Made by a program: the position numbers and the translations under genes. A DNA stretch of 64,000 bases from Roseburia zhanii. Lineage in GTDB: Bacteria > Bacillota > Clostridia > Lachnospirales > Lachnospiraceae. This document shows, in pieces, positions 1 through 9,562 of this stretch. The stretch lies in NCBI RefSeq assembly GCF_014287635.1, contig NZ_JACOPH010000003.1, positions 186,001-250,000 of the forward strand. Direction: 5' to 3'. The notes below the pieces were generated by a model. That model had not been told where the DNA came from. It searched no databases and saw only the letters and a list, made by a program, of their open reading frames with translations. Numbering within the stretch: the first letter of the stretch is position 1; each line of letters begins with the position of its first letter.

Positions 1-2
1 CA

Positions 3-1196
3 AAGGGTATCAAGGGCGCGGCAGAACGCACCCGCAAGGCGGCAGCCAAAGCCGCCGAGAAAACGAAGCAGACCGCAGCATTTGTGGCAAGGCACCCGGC
101 GGGTGTGGCAATCGCTGTCGGGGTGCTACTGCTCTTTATCATGGTTATGTCCGGGCTGTCCTCTTGTGGGGCAATGTTTTCCGGCACGTTAAACGGCGTG
201 CTTGGAACGTCCTATACGTCCGAGGACAGCGACCTTGTGGAAGTGGAAAACAGCTACGCAGGATTGGAAAACGAGCTGCAAAGCAGGATTGACAATATCG
301 AGCGCGACAATCCGGGCTATGACGAGTACCGCTATGACCTTGCAAATATCGGACACAATCCCCATGAATTAGCGTCTTATCTGACCGCAAAATACCAAAG
401 CTACACCTGCGCCGAGGTACAGAGCGAATTACAGCGGATTTTCAATCAACAATACAAGCTGACGCTGACCGAGGAAGTGGAAATACGCTACCGGGAGGAA
501 GAACGCACCGACACATGGACAGATGAGGACGGCAACGAGCATACGGACACCTACACGGTACAAGTGCCTTATGAGTATTACATCTTGAACGTCAAGCTGA
601 CGAATACCCCACTATCCACCATTGCGGAAAACAATCTGACCCCGGAACAACTGGAAATGTACCGGGTGTACTTACAGACAAGCGGGAACAAGCCCCTTAT
701 CTTTGGCGGCGGCTCTCCCGACACTTCCGCGTCGGAAGATTTAAGCGGCGTGGACTTTGTAAACGGAACGCGCCCCGGCAATACCGCTATCGTTGACCTT
801 GCAAAACGGCAAGTCGGAAATGTGGGCGGCTATCCGTATTGGAGCTGGTACGGCTTTAATTCCCGCGTGGAATGGTGCGCCTGTTTCGTGTCCTGGTGCT
901 ACGGGCAAATGGGACTTTCCGAGCCGCGCTTTGCCGCCTGCCAGTCGCAGGGTATTCCGTGGTTTACTTCTCACGGACAATGGGGAGCGCGGGGCTATGA
1001 AAACATTGCCCCCGGCGACGCTATCTTTTTTGACTGGGATTTAGACGGCAGCGCAGACCATGTAGGACTTGTTATCGGCAGGGACGAAAGCCGCGTCTAT
1101 ACCGTGGAGGGCAATTCCGGCGACGCCTGCAAGATTAAGAGCTATCCCCTTGACTATGCCTGTATCAAAGGGTACGGGCTGATGAACTGGAACTGA
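3..1196 (+). CDS. ICE CHAP-domain peptidoglycan hydrolase (CD1108-family), 5' end cut by window edge
   Basis: This is a conjugation-associated cell-wall hydrolase, expected to open peptidoglycan locally for the transfer channel. The frame is open from base 3, so the GTG at 84 is probably internal. The upstream residues are Lys/Ala-rich and belong to the same protein. One membrane segment is encoded at about 105-165. The C-terminal 130 residues look like a CHAP amidase/endopeptidase: the nucleophile Cys sits in EWCACFVSWC (Cys codon 876-878) and the His in ADHVGLVIG (codon 1059-1061). The middle is acidic and linker-like. It is followed 34 bp later by a DUF4315 gene, the standard order in Tn1549-like elements. 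The family name is from memory; the CHAP motifs are visible. Confidence 0.85.
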   Translation, partial: KGIKGAAERTRKAAAKAAEKTKQTAAFVARHPAGVAIAVGVLLLFIMVMSGLSSCGAMFSGTLNGVLGTSYTSEDSDLVEVENSYAGLENELQSRIDNIERDNPGYDEYRYDLANIGHNPHELASYLTAKYQSYTCAEVQSELQRIFNQQYKLTLTEEVEIRYREEERTDTWTDEDGNEHTDTYTVQVPYEYYILNVKLTNTPLSTIAENNLTPEQLEMYRVYLQTSGNKPLIFGGGSPDTSASEDLSGVDFVNGTRPGNTAIVDLAKRQVGNVGGYPYWSWYGFNSRVEWCACFVSWCYGQMGLSEPRFAACQSQGIPWFTSHGQWGARGYENIAPGDAIFFDWDLDGSADHVGLVIGRDESRVYTVEGNSGDACKIKSYPLDYACIKGYGLMNWN

Positions 1197-1230
1197 CACA
1201 TTTTTTGAAAATCGAAAGGAGAAAAATTTT

Positions 1231-1488
1231 ATGGCAATGAGTAAAATCGAAAGAATTGACAAGGAAATCCAAAAGACCCGTGAGAAAATCACGGAGTATC
1301 AGAACAGGCTGCGCGGACTGGAAGCACAGAAAACCGAAGCGGAAAATCTGCAAATCGTTCAGCTTGTGCGCTCTATGCGCCTTACCCCGCAGGAGCTTAC
1401 CGCTATGCTTGCGGGCGGAGGTATTCCGGGCATTGCCCCTATGCCCGCAGACTATGAGGAACAGGAGGACAATGCAGATGAAGAATAA
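1231..1488 (+). CDS. DUF4315 family protein
   Basis: A small 85-residue protein that is almost entirely a charged helix and is probably a coiled coil over residues 3-45 (KIERIDKEIQKTREKI). A short segment with LTPQELTAMLAGG and an acidic tail follows. It matches DUF4315, a family of unknown function found between the CHAP hydrolase and the DUF4366 protein in Tn1549-like ICEs. The ATG at 1231 is preceded by AAAGGAG with about 10 bases of spacing. The end overlaps the start of the next gene, so the two are likely translationally coupled. The position suggests a role in the conjugation machinery, but no activity is known. Confidence 0.85.
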   Translation: MAMSKIERIDKEIQKTREKITEYQNRLRGLEAQKTEAENLQIVQLVRSMRLTPQELTAMLAGGGIPGIAPMPADYEEQEDNADEE

Positions 1489-2176
1489 AATCCTTGCAAG
1501 CCTTACCGTACTTTGCGCCGCCCTTGTCCTTGTGGGCGGCTTTTCCGTTACCGCCTATGCACAGACCCCGACGGAAGAAACCGACGACAGCGGCGTAATC
1601 GTGGAAACCGAGCCGCAGCCCTTGACCCCGGAGGGCAACATGACCCTTGTGGACGACATTGACGGGGACGCTGCCGAGGATAAGCAGTTTATCGTCGTGA
1701 AAAGCAAAGGTGGCAACTATTTTTACATTATCGTTGACCGGGCAGCCGAGGGGGAAAATTCCGTCCACTTCCTAAATCAAGTAGACGAAAGCGACCTTAT
1801 GGCGATTATCGGGGAGGAACAGACCGAACAACCCCCGGCTGTCTGCAACTGTACCGAGAAATGCAAGGCGGGCGAAGTAAACACCGCCTGCCCCGCCTGC
1901 TCTGTCAACATGGATAGCTGCACAGGCAAGGAAGCCACGCCGGAGGAACCCGCCGAGCAGGAGCAGCCCCAGAACGGCATGGGCGGGCTTTTGATTTTCC
2001 TTGTCGTGGGCTTGCTTGGCGGCGGCGCAGCCCTCTACTACGTTAAGTTTATGAAACCGAAACAGAACGTGAAAGGCAGCACCGACCTTGACGAGTTCGA
2101 TTTTGACGAATACGACGAGGACGAGCCGGAAGAAGCTGACAGCGCAGACACCGAACAGGAGGACGAGGAAGAATGA
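1478..2176 (+). CDS. DUF4366 family membrane protein
   Basis: A 232-residue exported membrane protein. It has an N-terminal signal sequence (MKNKILASLTVLCAALVLVG), a central extracellular domain, a Cys cluster with four CxxC/CxnC pairs around bases 1845-1925, one membrane helix near 1978-2050 (GGLLIFLVVGLLGGGAALYY) and an acidic cytoplasmic tail. This layout matches DUF4366 of conjugative elements. I chose the ATG at 1478 because AGGAGG at 1463-1468 is 9 bases upstream, while the ATG at 1472 is too close. The frame continues upstream to 1256 without a plausible start. The stop overlaps the topoisomerase start by 4 bases (ATGA), so the two are coupled. Confidence 0.85.
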   Translation: MKNKILASLTVLCAALVLVGGFSVTAYAQTPTEETDDSGVIVETEPQPLTPEGNMTLVDDIDGDAAEDKQFIVVKSKGGNYFYIIVDRAAEGENSVHFLNQVDESDLMAIIGEEQTEQPPAVCNCTEKCKAGEVNTACPACSVNMDSCTGKEATPEEPAEQEQPQNGMGGLLIFLVVGLLGGGAALYYVKFMKPKQNVKGSTDLDEFDFDEYDEDEPEEADSADTEQEDEEE

Positions 2177-4269
2177 AACTTGTGATTTGTGAGAAACCCA
2201 GCGTCGGGGCGGCGGTTGCCGCCGCCCTTGGCGTAAGGGAGAAGAAAGACGGATATATCGAGGGGAACGGTTATGTTATCTCTTGGTGTATCGGGCATTT
2301 GGTAGGACTTGCGGAAGCTGCCGCCTATGGGGAACAGTACAAAAAGTGGAGCTATGACAGCTTACCCATTCTGCCGCAGGAATGGCAGTACACCGTAGCT
2401 GCCGACAAGGGAAAGCAATTCAAAATCTTAAAAGACCTCATGCAGCGCAGCGACGTTTCGGAAGTCGTGAACGCCTGCGACGCAGGACGCGAGGGAGAAT
2501 TGATTTTCCGCTTTGTCTATCATCAAGCGGGCTGCAAGAAGCCCTTTACCCGTCTTTGGATTTCCTCTATGGAAACGGACGCCATCAAAAGCGGCTTTGA
2601 CAATCTGAAGGACGGGCGCAGGTATGACGCTCTCTATCATTCCGCACTATGCAGGGCAAAGGCTGACTGGCTTATCGGCATTAACGCGACCCGCCTTTTC
2701 TCCTGCCTGTATGGAAAAACCTTGAACGTGGGGCGCGTTCAGACCCCAACCCTAAAAATGCTTGTAGACCGGGACGCTGCCATTATGAACTTCAAGAAAG
2801 AAAAATATTACCATGTGCGCCTTATGCTCCCCGGCGCAGAAGCGGCAAGCGCGAAGATCTGCGCCGCTGATGAAGCGGGCAAACTGAAAGCGGCCTGCGA
2901 AGCGTCGGCGGCTGTCTGCACTTCCTTGACCCGTGAAAATAAAACCGCTATACCGCCGAAGCTCTTTGACCTTACCTCTCTGCAAAGGGAAGCAAACCGT
3001 ATCTACGGGTACACGGCAAAGCAGACCTTTGACCTTGCACAGACACTTTATGAAAAGAAGCTGCTTACTTATCCGAGAACGGACAGCAACTATCTGACCG
3101 ACGACATGGGCGACACAGCGGCGAGTATCGTATCGCTGCTTTGCGGCAAGCTGCCCTTTATGGCGAGCGCAGCCTATGAACAGAGTATTTCCCGCGTTCT
3201 GAACAGCAAAAAAGTATCAGACCACCACGCCATTATCCCCACTATGGAAATTGCAAAAACTGACCTTACTACGCTGCCGGAAAGTGAAAGAAATATCCTT
3301 ATCCTTACCGGGGCGCGTCTGCTTATGGCGACCGCAGAGCCGCACGTTTACGAAGCGGTAACGGCGGTTTTCTCCTGCGCCGACCATGAATTTACGGCAA
3401 GGGGCAAGACGGTAATCGCTGCCGGGTGGAAAAACATTGAACGGCTTTACCGGGCTACCCTCAAAAAGAAGCCGGACAGCGACGACGAAAACGAACTTGT
3501 TTTAGATGTGCCGGACTTTACCGAGGGACAGACCTTTGAAAACCCTGCTGCAAAGGTTACGGAGCATGAAACGACGCCGCCGAAGCCCCACAATGAAGCG
3601 TCCTTACTTTCTGCTATGGAACGCGCCGGGAATGAGGACACCGACCCGGACGCAGAACGCCGGGGGCTTGGTACGCCCGCTACCCGCGCCGCTGTCATTG
3701 AAAAGTTAGTGGGAGGCGGCTTTGTGGAGCGCAAGGGCAAGCAGCTGCTTCCCACCAAAGACGGGACAAATCTTGTCTGCGTCCTGCCGGACAGCTTAAC
3801 TTCTCCGCAGCTTACGGCTGCATGGGAAAACAATCTGACGCAGATTGCAAAGGGCAACGCCGACCCGGACACTTTCATGCAGGGTATCGAAACTATGGCA
3901 CAGGAGCTTGTAAAAACCTATGCTTCCGTGTTAGGCGAGAAACAGGAGCTTTTCAAGACAGAAAAAACAGAGCTTGGAAAGTGTCCCCGCTGCAAGTCCC
4001 CGGTCTATGAGGGAAAGAAAAACTACTACTGTTCCAACAAAGAGTGCAGCTTTGCCATGTGGAAAAATGACCGCTTCTTTGAGGAATGGAAAACCGTCTT
4101 TACCCGGTCGATTGCCGCAGCACTTTTGAAATCCGGCAAGGCAACAGTCAAAAAGCTGTATTCTCCGAAAACAGGAAAAACCTACGACGGAACGGTGCTT
4201 TTAGCTGATACGGGCGGTAAGTATGTGAACTACAAAGTAACCATTTCAAAGGACAAAGAACTGGAATAG
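2173..4269 (+). CDS. topB: DNA topoisomerase III, ICE-encoded (type IA)
   Basis: A type IA topoisomerase of 698 residues, which cleaves single strands through a 5'-phosphotyrosine. The Toprim domain is N-terminal (LVICEKPSVGAAVA, later CDAGREGELIFRF). The active-site Tyr is about residue 300 in LLTYPRTDS. A conserved ATRAAVIEKL segment follows, and the C-terminus has a zinc ribbon with CPRC and CSNKEC. The ICE copy presumably resolves DNA during transfer or replication of the element. It differs clearly from the chromosomal enzyme at 34613, which lacks this zinc ribbon. The first base of its stop codon also begins a 99-bp hairpin element. Confidence 0.95.
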   Translation: MKLVICEKPSVGAAVAAALGVREKKDGYIEGNGYVISWCIGHLVGLAEAAAYGEQYKKWSYDSLPILPQEWQYTVAADKGKQFKILKDLMQRSDVSEVVNACDAGREGELIFRFVYHQAGCKKPFTRLWISSMETDAIKSGFDNLKDGRRYDALYHSALCRAKADWLIGINATRLFSCLYGKTLNVGRVQTPTLKMLVDRDAAIMNFKKEKYYHVRLMLPGAEAASAKICAADEAGKLKAACEASAAVCTSLTRENKTAIPPKLFDLTSLQREANRIYGYTAKQTFDLAQTLYEKKLLTYPRTDSNYLTDDMGDTAASIVSLLCGKLPFMASAAYEQSISRVLNSKKVSDHHAIIPTMEIAKTDLTTLPESERNILILTGARLLMATAEPHVYEAVTAVFSCADHEFTARGKTVIAAGWKNIERLYRATLKKKPDSDDENELVLDVPDFTEGQTFENPAAKVTEHETTPPKPHNEASLLSAMERAGNEDTDPDAERRGLGTPATRAAVIEKLVGGGFVERKGKQLLPTKDGTNLVCVLPDSLTSPQLTAAWENNLTQIAKGNADPDTFMQGIETMAQELVKTYASVLGEKQELFKTEKTELGKCPRCKSPVYEGKKNYYCSNKECSFAMWKNDRFFEEWKTVFTRSIAAALLKSGKATVKKLYSPKTGKTYDGTVLLADTGGKYVNYKVTISKDKELE

Positions 4270-4365
4270 CAAGCATAGGAAGCGGGTACCCACTTCCGTA
4301 AAATCCCTGCCACTCATGTAGAGCTTGGCGGGGATTTTGCTTGTTGGGAAGTTTCCCAAACCCTC
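4267..4365 (+). repeat. 99-bp hairpin element, copy A
   Basis: The ends match the element at 12452-12550 read on the other strand. Both start TAGCAAGCATAGGAA, then carry a GGGTACCC palindrome and TTCCGTA, and end TTGCTTGTTGGGAAGT, one variable base, TCCCAAACCCTC. The two copies have equal length and different middles. Copy A folds as GGAAG/CTTCC around GGGTACCC, AAAATCCC/GGGGATTTT, and TTGGGAA/TTCCCAA. The CAAGC near the left end can also pair with GCTTG near the right end. It lies between the topoisomerase stop and the antirestriction gene. Its function is unknown; an oriT-like site or an RNA leader are both possible. Confidence 0.7.
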
Positions 4366-4471
4366 TAAAAATCCTCAAAAATCTTTGGCAGAAATGCGGG
4401 CGCACCGTAGTAGGACTATGTAACCACAAACGCAGCGTCCGCGCTGCCATACGCGAAAGGAGGTTTTACAC

Positions 4472-7400
4472 ATGGCAAGTTTGCGCGACAGCGTAAAGGA
4501 CTATCAAGAGGAACTTAGGGACGGTATTGCATGGGTAGCATTTTGGAAACAGGGACGTTCATGGAACGCCGAGCTGTTTCATCTTGAAGTGGACGGTACT
4601 TTAGAACCGTTTGACAGGAGCCGGTTAGAGGAAATCAAAGCGGCTGACCCCGCCGCCGTTATTCTAAACGGCTACTACTGCGGGCATTTAGGCGAGAATA
4701 TGAGCCTTGACGAGCTGACCGCCGGAGTGCGCTATCACTATGAAAACGGCAGGAATGACCTTGACGGTTTTATCGGGGCGCATGACGACAGGCTTCCCCC
4801 GGAGGTTATCGAGGAAGCAAGAGCCGCCGCCCATGCAGCGGGGCTTCCCTTTTCCGAAAAGCCCTACCGGGACGGGGAAGATTTTGACCCTTATATATTT
4901 GACGGAAGCATGAGCATTGAGGACTACGAACTTATGCACCGCATGATTGAAAAAGAAAGGAGCGAGCAAATGGACGAATGGAAAACAGGTTATTCCTCAT
5001 ACGACCATGACAGACTGGAAGCCGCCGACAAGATGAAGATTGAGCGCGGTATCTATTTTGACACGAAAGGCGCGGATATTTCCCCGCTGACCGCCTTACC
5101 CCTTGCCGAGCTTGTGAAGCTGCGGGAGGAAAGCGCGGCTGCGGAACAGACCGTTTTTGAAAATCTGAAAGTACAGGCTTCCGCATGGGAGGAACAGGCA
5201 GGAAAGACCTTGCTATTTGACAAGGCGATTGAGTATGCGAGAATACCCGAAGTGAAGCATACGGCGAACAAGTGGCAGGACGAGGACAACGACCGCCACA
5301 CCATCAGCAACCGGGTATATAAAATGAGCTACCATGTGTATGAAAATACCCGCTACGACAGAAAAGCAGAGAAATCTATCCCGTACTCCTATACGTTATC
5401 TTGGAACATCTACACCAACAGCCCCCACGGGTACGGACAGGCAAAAATTGCCGGACAGGACAGAAAGGTATTTGCTGACCGGGCAGCTATGGAAAAATAT
5501 CTGAACGGGCGTATCAAGGCGTATGAAAAACTTTTTACGGAAATCTCCCCGGCTATCCCGCCGGAATACGCGGAACAGTTTAGGGTAAACGGACAGCTCT
5601 TACCAGGCTACACCGTAGAGGGCGAGGAAATCAAGCAGCCCGCCGCCGACATTTCCGCCGCTGCACCGAGAACCGAACCGGGACAGGAAACGGAACAGTT
5701 TGCAATCCTGATTGACAGCCGCACCCGCTTTGAAACGGGAGAACCGGGTGGCTACTGGCTTTCCATGCCCGCCACAAAGGAAGAACTTCACAAAGCTATG
5801 CGAAGCGTCGGCATTACCGCTGACAATCCGCAGGATTTTTTCATTCATGGGTATTCTGACCGGGAGGACAGACACATTGCCCTGCCGTATGACATGGTAT
5901 GCGCGGCACAGGTGGACGAGCTGAACTTCCTTGCGGCAAGACTGGAAACCCTTGACGCTTCCGGGATTGCCGCGCTGAACGCAGCCACGCAGCGCAGGAA
6001 TGGTTTTGAGAATATCGGGCAGCTCATTGACTTTACCTATAACGAGGACTTTTTCGTGCATATCCCCGAAGTCCACACGCCCCGCGAATTGGGCGATTAT
6101 TACCTTAACAAATCCGGCATGGTGCAAATGCCCGCTGAATGGAAAAACAGCATTGACCCTATCGCCTTTGGACGAAACGCCGCCGCGCAGGAAAAAGGCA
6201 GCTTTACGGAATACGGCTACCTTGTGGAAAGCGGCGACGAATGGGAGAAACACTTTGAGGGACGGGACGTGCCGGAGGAATACCGCATTATGAGCTACCC
6301 GCAGCCGACCATCGAACTGGACGCAGCCCCGGCAGTACAGACGGCGACCATTCCCGAAGCACAGCAGCAGGAGCCGCGCCCGGTTATCCCTATCGTGCTG
6401 ACGAGCGAGAAGCCAGCCGAAAAGCTCAAAGAGATAACCGACCGCTTGGAGCAAGGCATTACGGAGCTGTTCGACAGCGAGCGTTACAAGGAATATCTGC
6501 GCGTCATGTCAAAGTTTCATAATTACAGCTTTAACAATACGCTGCTGATCGCCATGCAAAAGCCCGACGCTTCCCTTATCGCCGGATTTTCCGCATGGAA
6601 AAATAACTTTGGACGAAACGTGATGAAAGGACAAAAGGGTATCAAAATCCTTGCCCCGTCGCCGTTCAAGATTAAAAAAGAAATGGAGAAAATCGACCCG
6701 CAGACACAGAAAGCCATTATCGGCAAAGACGGAAAGCCCGTAACCGAGGAAAAGGAAATCACAATCCCCGCCTTTAAGGTGGTATCGGTCTTTGACGTAT
6801 CGCAGACCGAGGGCAGGGAAATCCCCGATATTGCCGTAAATATGCTGACCGGGGACGTGGAGCATTACAAGGAGGTTTTCGCTGCCCTTGAAAAGACTTC
6901 TCCTGTTCCTGTCGGCTTTGAAAAAATCGAGGGCGGCGCACATGGTTACTACCACTTGGAGGACAAGCGTATTGCCCTTGATGAGGGCATGAGCGAGCTG
7001 CAAACCTTAAAGACACTTATCCATGAAATCGCCCATGCGAAGCTGCACGACATTGACCTAAACGCCCCTTTAGAGGACTTGGAGAACAGACCCGACCGCC
7101 GCACCCGTGAGGTACAGGCAGAAAGTATCGCCTATACCGTGTGCCAGCATTACGGGCTTGATACCTCTGATTATTCCTTTGGATATGTTGCCGGGTGGAG
7201 TGCCGGACGGGAGCTTGCTGAACTGAAAAGCTCTCTTGAAACAATCCGCAGCACCGCAGCGGAAATCATCAACAGCATTGATGAACATATCGCAGAGCTG
7301 CAAAAGACGCAGGAACAGGCGCAGGACGCGCCGAGGGAGAAAGCCGCCATGCCGGAGTACATTTACAAGATTGAAGCCAACCCCCGCACAACGGGCGACA

Positions 7401-8395
7401 ACGGCCGCTTTTTCCTGCAAGCCTATCTCCCGCAGGAAAACGGCAGGGCAAAAATCGGGGACGTGCTGTATATCGGCAGCCTTGCAAAATGCCGGGAACT
7501 CATGGGCGGGCTGAACGCCGGAGAGCTGACGCAGGGAGAAGTAAAGGAGCTATATGCAAAGGCACAGGAAGCCGAAGCCGACAAAGACACCTTTTCCATT
7601 TATCAGCTAAAGCAAGGGGACGAAACGCGGGACTTCCGCTTCGAGCCTTACGACCGCCTGCAGGCGGCGGGAAATGCGGTTGATAAGGCAAACTATGAGA
7701 TTGTCTATTCCGCAGAACTTACGCCGGGTACTTCCCTTGAAGATATTTACACCCGTTTCAATATCGACCACCCGAAAGATTTCAAGGGACACAGCCTTTC
7801 CGTTTCCGACGTGGTAGTGCTTCATCAGAACGGCGAAAATACCGCCCACTATGTAGACAGCGGCAGTTTTCGGAATGTGCCGGAATTTTTGCAGGAGAAG
7901 CAGTCGCAGCTTATCCCCGACGAGCATTTGACCGGGAAACAGATTAGAACGCCGCGCGGCAGTTTTTATGTATCGGATATGAGCGTTGAACAGATGAAAG
8001 AAGCCGGGTATGGACTTCATCATCAATCCGACGACGGGAAATATCTGATTATGGGAAACAGTACGCGGGCGTTTGCCGTTGCCGCCGAACAGCCGGAAAA
8101 AGCTAACCCGTTAAAACATATCGAGGACACTATCGAGCAGAACGACAATAACTTTGACGGTATCATCAACAACACGCCGCAGACGCCGACCGTGGACGCT
8201 CTGGAGCAGAAAGCAAAGGCGGGCGAGGTTATCTCCCTTGTTGACCTTGCCGACGCTATCAAAGCCGACAAGGAACAGGGAAAGACAGCAAAGCCGGAAA
8301 AGAAGCCCTCTATCCGGGCGCAACTCAAAGCAGATAAGGAAAAGGCACAGAAGAAACCACAAAAAAGCAAGTCGCAGGACTTAGAAAGGAGCTGA
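4472..8395 (+). CDS. Polyvalent antirestriction protein (ArdA-like, ArdC/LtrC-like, YodL-like, DUF4316-like)
   Basis: A 1307-residue multidomain protein, expected to enter or be expressed early in the recipient and protect ICE DNA. Residues 1-400 are mostly unrecognised. Residues about 408-610 resemble ArdA, the DNA-mimic antirestriction protein (LGDYYLNKSG, then FGRNAAAQEKGSFTEYGYL). Residues about 650-930 resemble ArdC/LtrC: an N-terminal single-strand-binding part (MSKFHNYSFNNTLLI) and a zinc metalloprotease-like HEIAHAKLH with His at 851 and 855. Residues about 1040-1140 match YodL-type domains (FSIYQLKQGDE). The C-terminus (from about 1210) matches DUF4316 (PQTPTVDALEQKAKAGE) with a Lys-rich tail. 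AAAGGAGG lies before the ATG. Domain assignments are by motif, not by search. Confidence 0.8.
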   Translation: MASLRDSVKDYQEELRDGIAWVAFWKQGRSWNAELFHLEVDGTLEPFDRSRLEEIKAADPAAVILNGYYCGHLGENMSLDELTAGVRYHYENGRNDLDGFIGAHDDRLPPEVIEEARAAAHAAGLPFSEKPYRDGEDFDPYIFDGSMSIEDYELMHRMIEKERSEQMDEWKTGYSSYDHDRLEAADKMKIERGIYFDTKGADISPLTALPLAELVKLREESAAAEQTVFENLKVQASAWEEQAGKTLLFDKAIEYARIPEVKHTANKWQDEDNDRHTISNRVYKMSYHVYENTRYDRKAEKSIPYSYTLSWNIYTNSPHGYGQAKIAGQDRKVFADRAAMEKYLNGRIKAYEKLFTEISPAIPPEYAEQFRVNGQLLPGYTVEGEEIKQPAADISAAAPRTEPGQETEQFAILIDSRTRFETGEPGGYWLSMPATKEELHKAMRSVGITADNPQDFFIHGYSDREDRHIALPYDMVCAAQVDELNFLAARLETLDASGIAALNAATQRRNGFENIGQLIDFTYNEDFFVHIPEVHTPRELGDYYLNKSGMVQMPAEWKNSIDPIAFGRNAAAQEKGSFTEYGYLVESGDEWEKHFEGRDVPEEYRIMSYPQPTIELDAAPAVQTATIPEAQQQEPRPVIPIVLTSEKPAEKLKEITDRLEQGITELFDSERYKEYLRVMSKFHNYSFNNTLLIAMQKPDASLIAGFSAWKNNFGRNVMKGQKGIKILAPSPFKIKKEMEKIDPQTQKAIIGKDGKPVTEEKEITIPAFKVVSVFDVSQTEGREIPDIAVNMLTGDVEHYKEVFAALEKTSPVPVGFEKIEGGAHGYYHLEDKRIALDEGMSELQTLKTLIHEIAHAKLHDIDLNAPLEDLENRPDRRTREVQAESIAYTVCQHYGLDTSDYSFGYVAGWSAGRELAELKSSLETIRSTAAEIINSIDEHIAELQKTQEQAQDAPREKAAMPEYIYKIEANPRTTGDNGRFFLQAYLPQENGRAKIGDVLYIGSLAKCRELMGGLNAGELTQGEVKELYAKAQEAEADKDTFSIYQLKQGDETRDFRFEPYDRLQAAGNAVDKANYEIVYSAELTPGTSLEDIYTRFNIDHPKDFKGHSLSVSDVVVLHQNGENTAHYVDSGSFRNVPEFLQEKQSQLIPDEHLTGKQIRTPRGSFYVSDMSVEQMKEAGYGLHHQSDDGKYLIMGNSTRAFAVAAEQPEKANPLKHIEDTIEQNDNNFDGIINNTPQTPTVDALEQKAKAGEVISLVDLADAIKADKEQGKTAKPEKKPSIRAQLKADKEKAQKKPQKSKSQDLERS

Positions 8396-8399
8396 CCGA

Positions 8400-9353
8400 T
8401 TGGGTAAATTAAGTAAGTTTGAGAATGTGGACGTTATCGCTTCCCTTGAAGCGATTATGAAACAGAATACCGCTTTCTATCAGAGTGATTTTGAGATAGA
8501 CAAACGGATTTTGCGAGAAGCAGCGTCAAGACCCGCTGCTGAAGAAAAACGGCTGCTATGGTTTTCTCGCCCGTCGGGGACGTGCTGCTTCCGGGAACGC
8601 GACGTTTTCCTAAAGGACACAAGGCAGCATAACACATGGCGGTTTTATGGGGAGCAGACCCGCGATAAAATCCTTGCCTATGCGGTGGAGCTGACCGGGA
8701 AAGAAAATGGGATAATCAAAGGCAATCTCTATGAGCTTGACTATCCGCAGCACTTCCGGGAAGTAGTCGAAAAATCTCTGCCCGCCGATAATTACACGCT
8801 GCTCTATGAGCATGGGGAACGGGTGCAGCCCGCCGGAATGTATTTTGACGGCAACCCCGACCCGCAGCTTGGGAAGTTTGAACGCTTTGAAGCGCAGCCT
8901 AATGACCCGGAAGCATTGCATTTTCTCATGCGGGAGGAAAAGCACAGCTATGACCGCTTAAAGCCGGGGGATTTCAAGGCGCATATTACCGCGTTGCATG
9001 ACAGCCGGATTGAAGCCGAAGCACAGCGCATTGTAGCGGAAATGAAGCGGCAGGACAGCCCTAACAGCCCCAACAAAACACATTTCATGGTGGAGCTTTC
9101 GCCTTACTTTATGCAGTTAGCTTCTACAAAGGACACCGACCGTCTGTTTGCTATGCTGCCATACAAAACACTTTCTTTTTCTAAGATTGAGGGCAGGCAT
9201 GGCACTTTTGCATTTTTAGACAAAAGCGAGGACAGAAGCCGGAATATCCGAAAAGCGCGCCCCTCTGTCCGGGCGCAGCTTACCGCAGACAAGAAAACAA
9301 CCGCCCCGAAAAAGGCAGCGGCAAAAAGAAAAAATCACGATTTGGAGGTATGA
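8400..9353 (+). CDS. Conserved ICE protein, function unknown
   Basis: A 317-residue protein starting at TTG, preceded by AAAGGAG at 8385-8391. I do not recognise a catalytic domain. The first 270 residues are mixed alpha/beta, with a conserved-looking FSRPSGTCCFRERDVF segment. The last 40 residues are a Lys/Ala-rich basic tail ending KRKNHDLEV. That tail shares a PS-R-AQL-ADKK pattern with the end of the preceding polyvalent protein (IRAQLKADKEKAQKK). The shared tail suggests that both proteins bind nucleic acid or are sent to the same partner. The start lies 4 bases after the upstream stop, and its own stop overlaps the RBS region of the next gene, so it is part of one operon. Confidence 0.7.
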   Translation: MGKLSKFENVDVIASLEAIMKQNTAFYQSDFEIDKRILREAASRPAAEEKRLLWFSRPSGTCCFRERDVFLKDTRQHNTWRFYGEQTRDKILAYAVELTGKENGIIKGNLYELDYPQHFREVVEKSLPADNYTLLYEHGERVQPAGMYFDGNPDPQLGKFERFEAQPNDPEALHFLMREEKHSYDRLKPGDFKAHITALHDSRIEAEAQRIVAEMKRQDSPNSPNKTHFMVELSPYFMQLASTKDTDRLFAMLPYKTLSFSKIEGRHGTFAFLDKSEDRSRNIRKARPSVRAQLTADKKTTAPKKAAAKRKNHDLEV

Positions 9354-9355
9354 GC

Positions 9356-9562
9356 ATGAATAGATTTACTGTTGAGGAAACAAACCTTTTGAGCATTTAC
9401 CATGAGGGAAGCAAGGCGCAGCTTATAGAGAACATGACCGCTGCGCTGCCTTACATGGACGCGGGATTACGGGAGCTTGCAAAGCGCACCCTTTCCAAAG
9501 TGAACGCGCTGACCGACGCCGAGTACAAAGAACTTTCCGTTTATCCTGCTGATGAAGTATGA
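9356..9562 (+). CDS. Transposon-transfer assisting family protein
   Basis: A 68-residue protein, MNRFTVEETNLLSIYHEG at the start, mostly helical and acidic. It matches the small transposon-transfer-assisting family of conjugative elements as I remember it; its molecular role is unknown. I chose the ATG at 9356 because GGAGG at 9344-9348 is 7 bases upstream. The ATG at 9350 would lie directly against the RBS. The stop overlaps the next start by 4 bases (ATGA). Confidence 0.75.
   Translation: MNRFTVEETNLLSIYHEGSKAQLIENMTAALPYMDAGLRELAKRTLSKVNALTDAEYKELSVYPADEV

Noticed and set aside
5600..6454. A long minus-strand frame opposite the antirestriction gene
   Set aside because: It is a shadow of the coding strand; no RBS and no family-like motifs.
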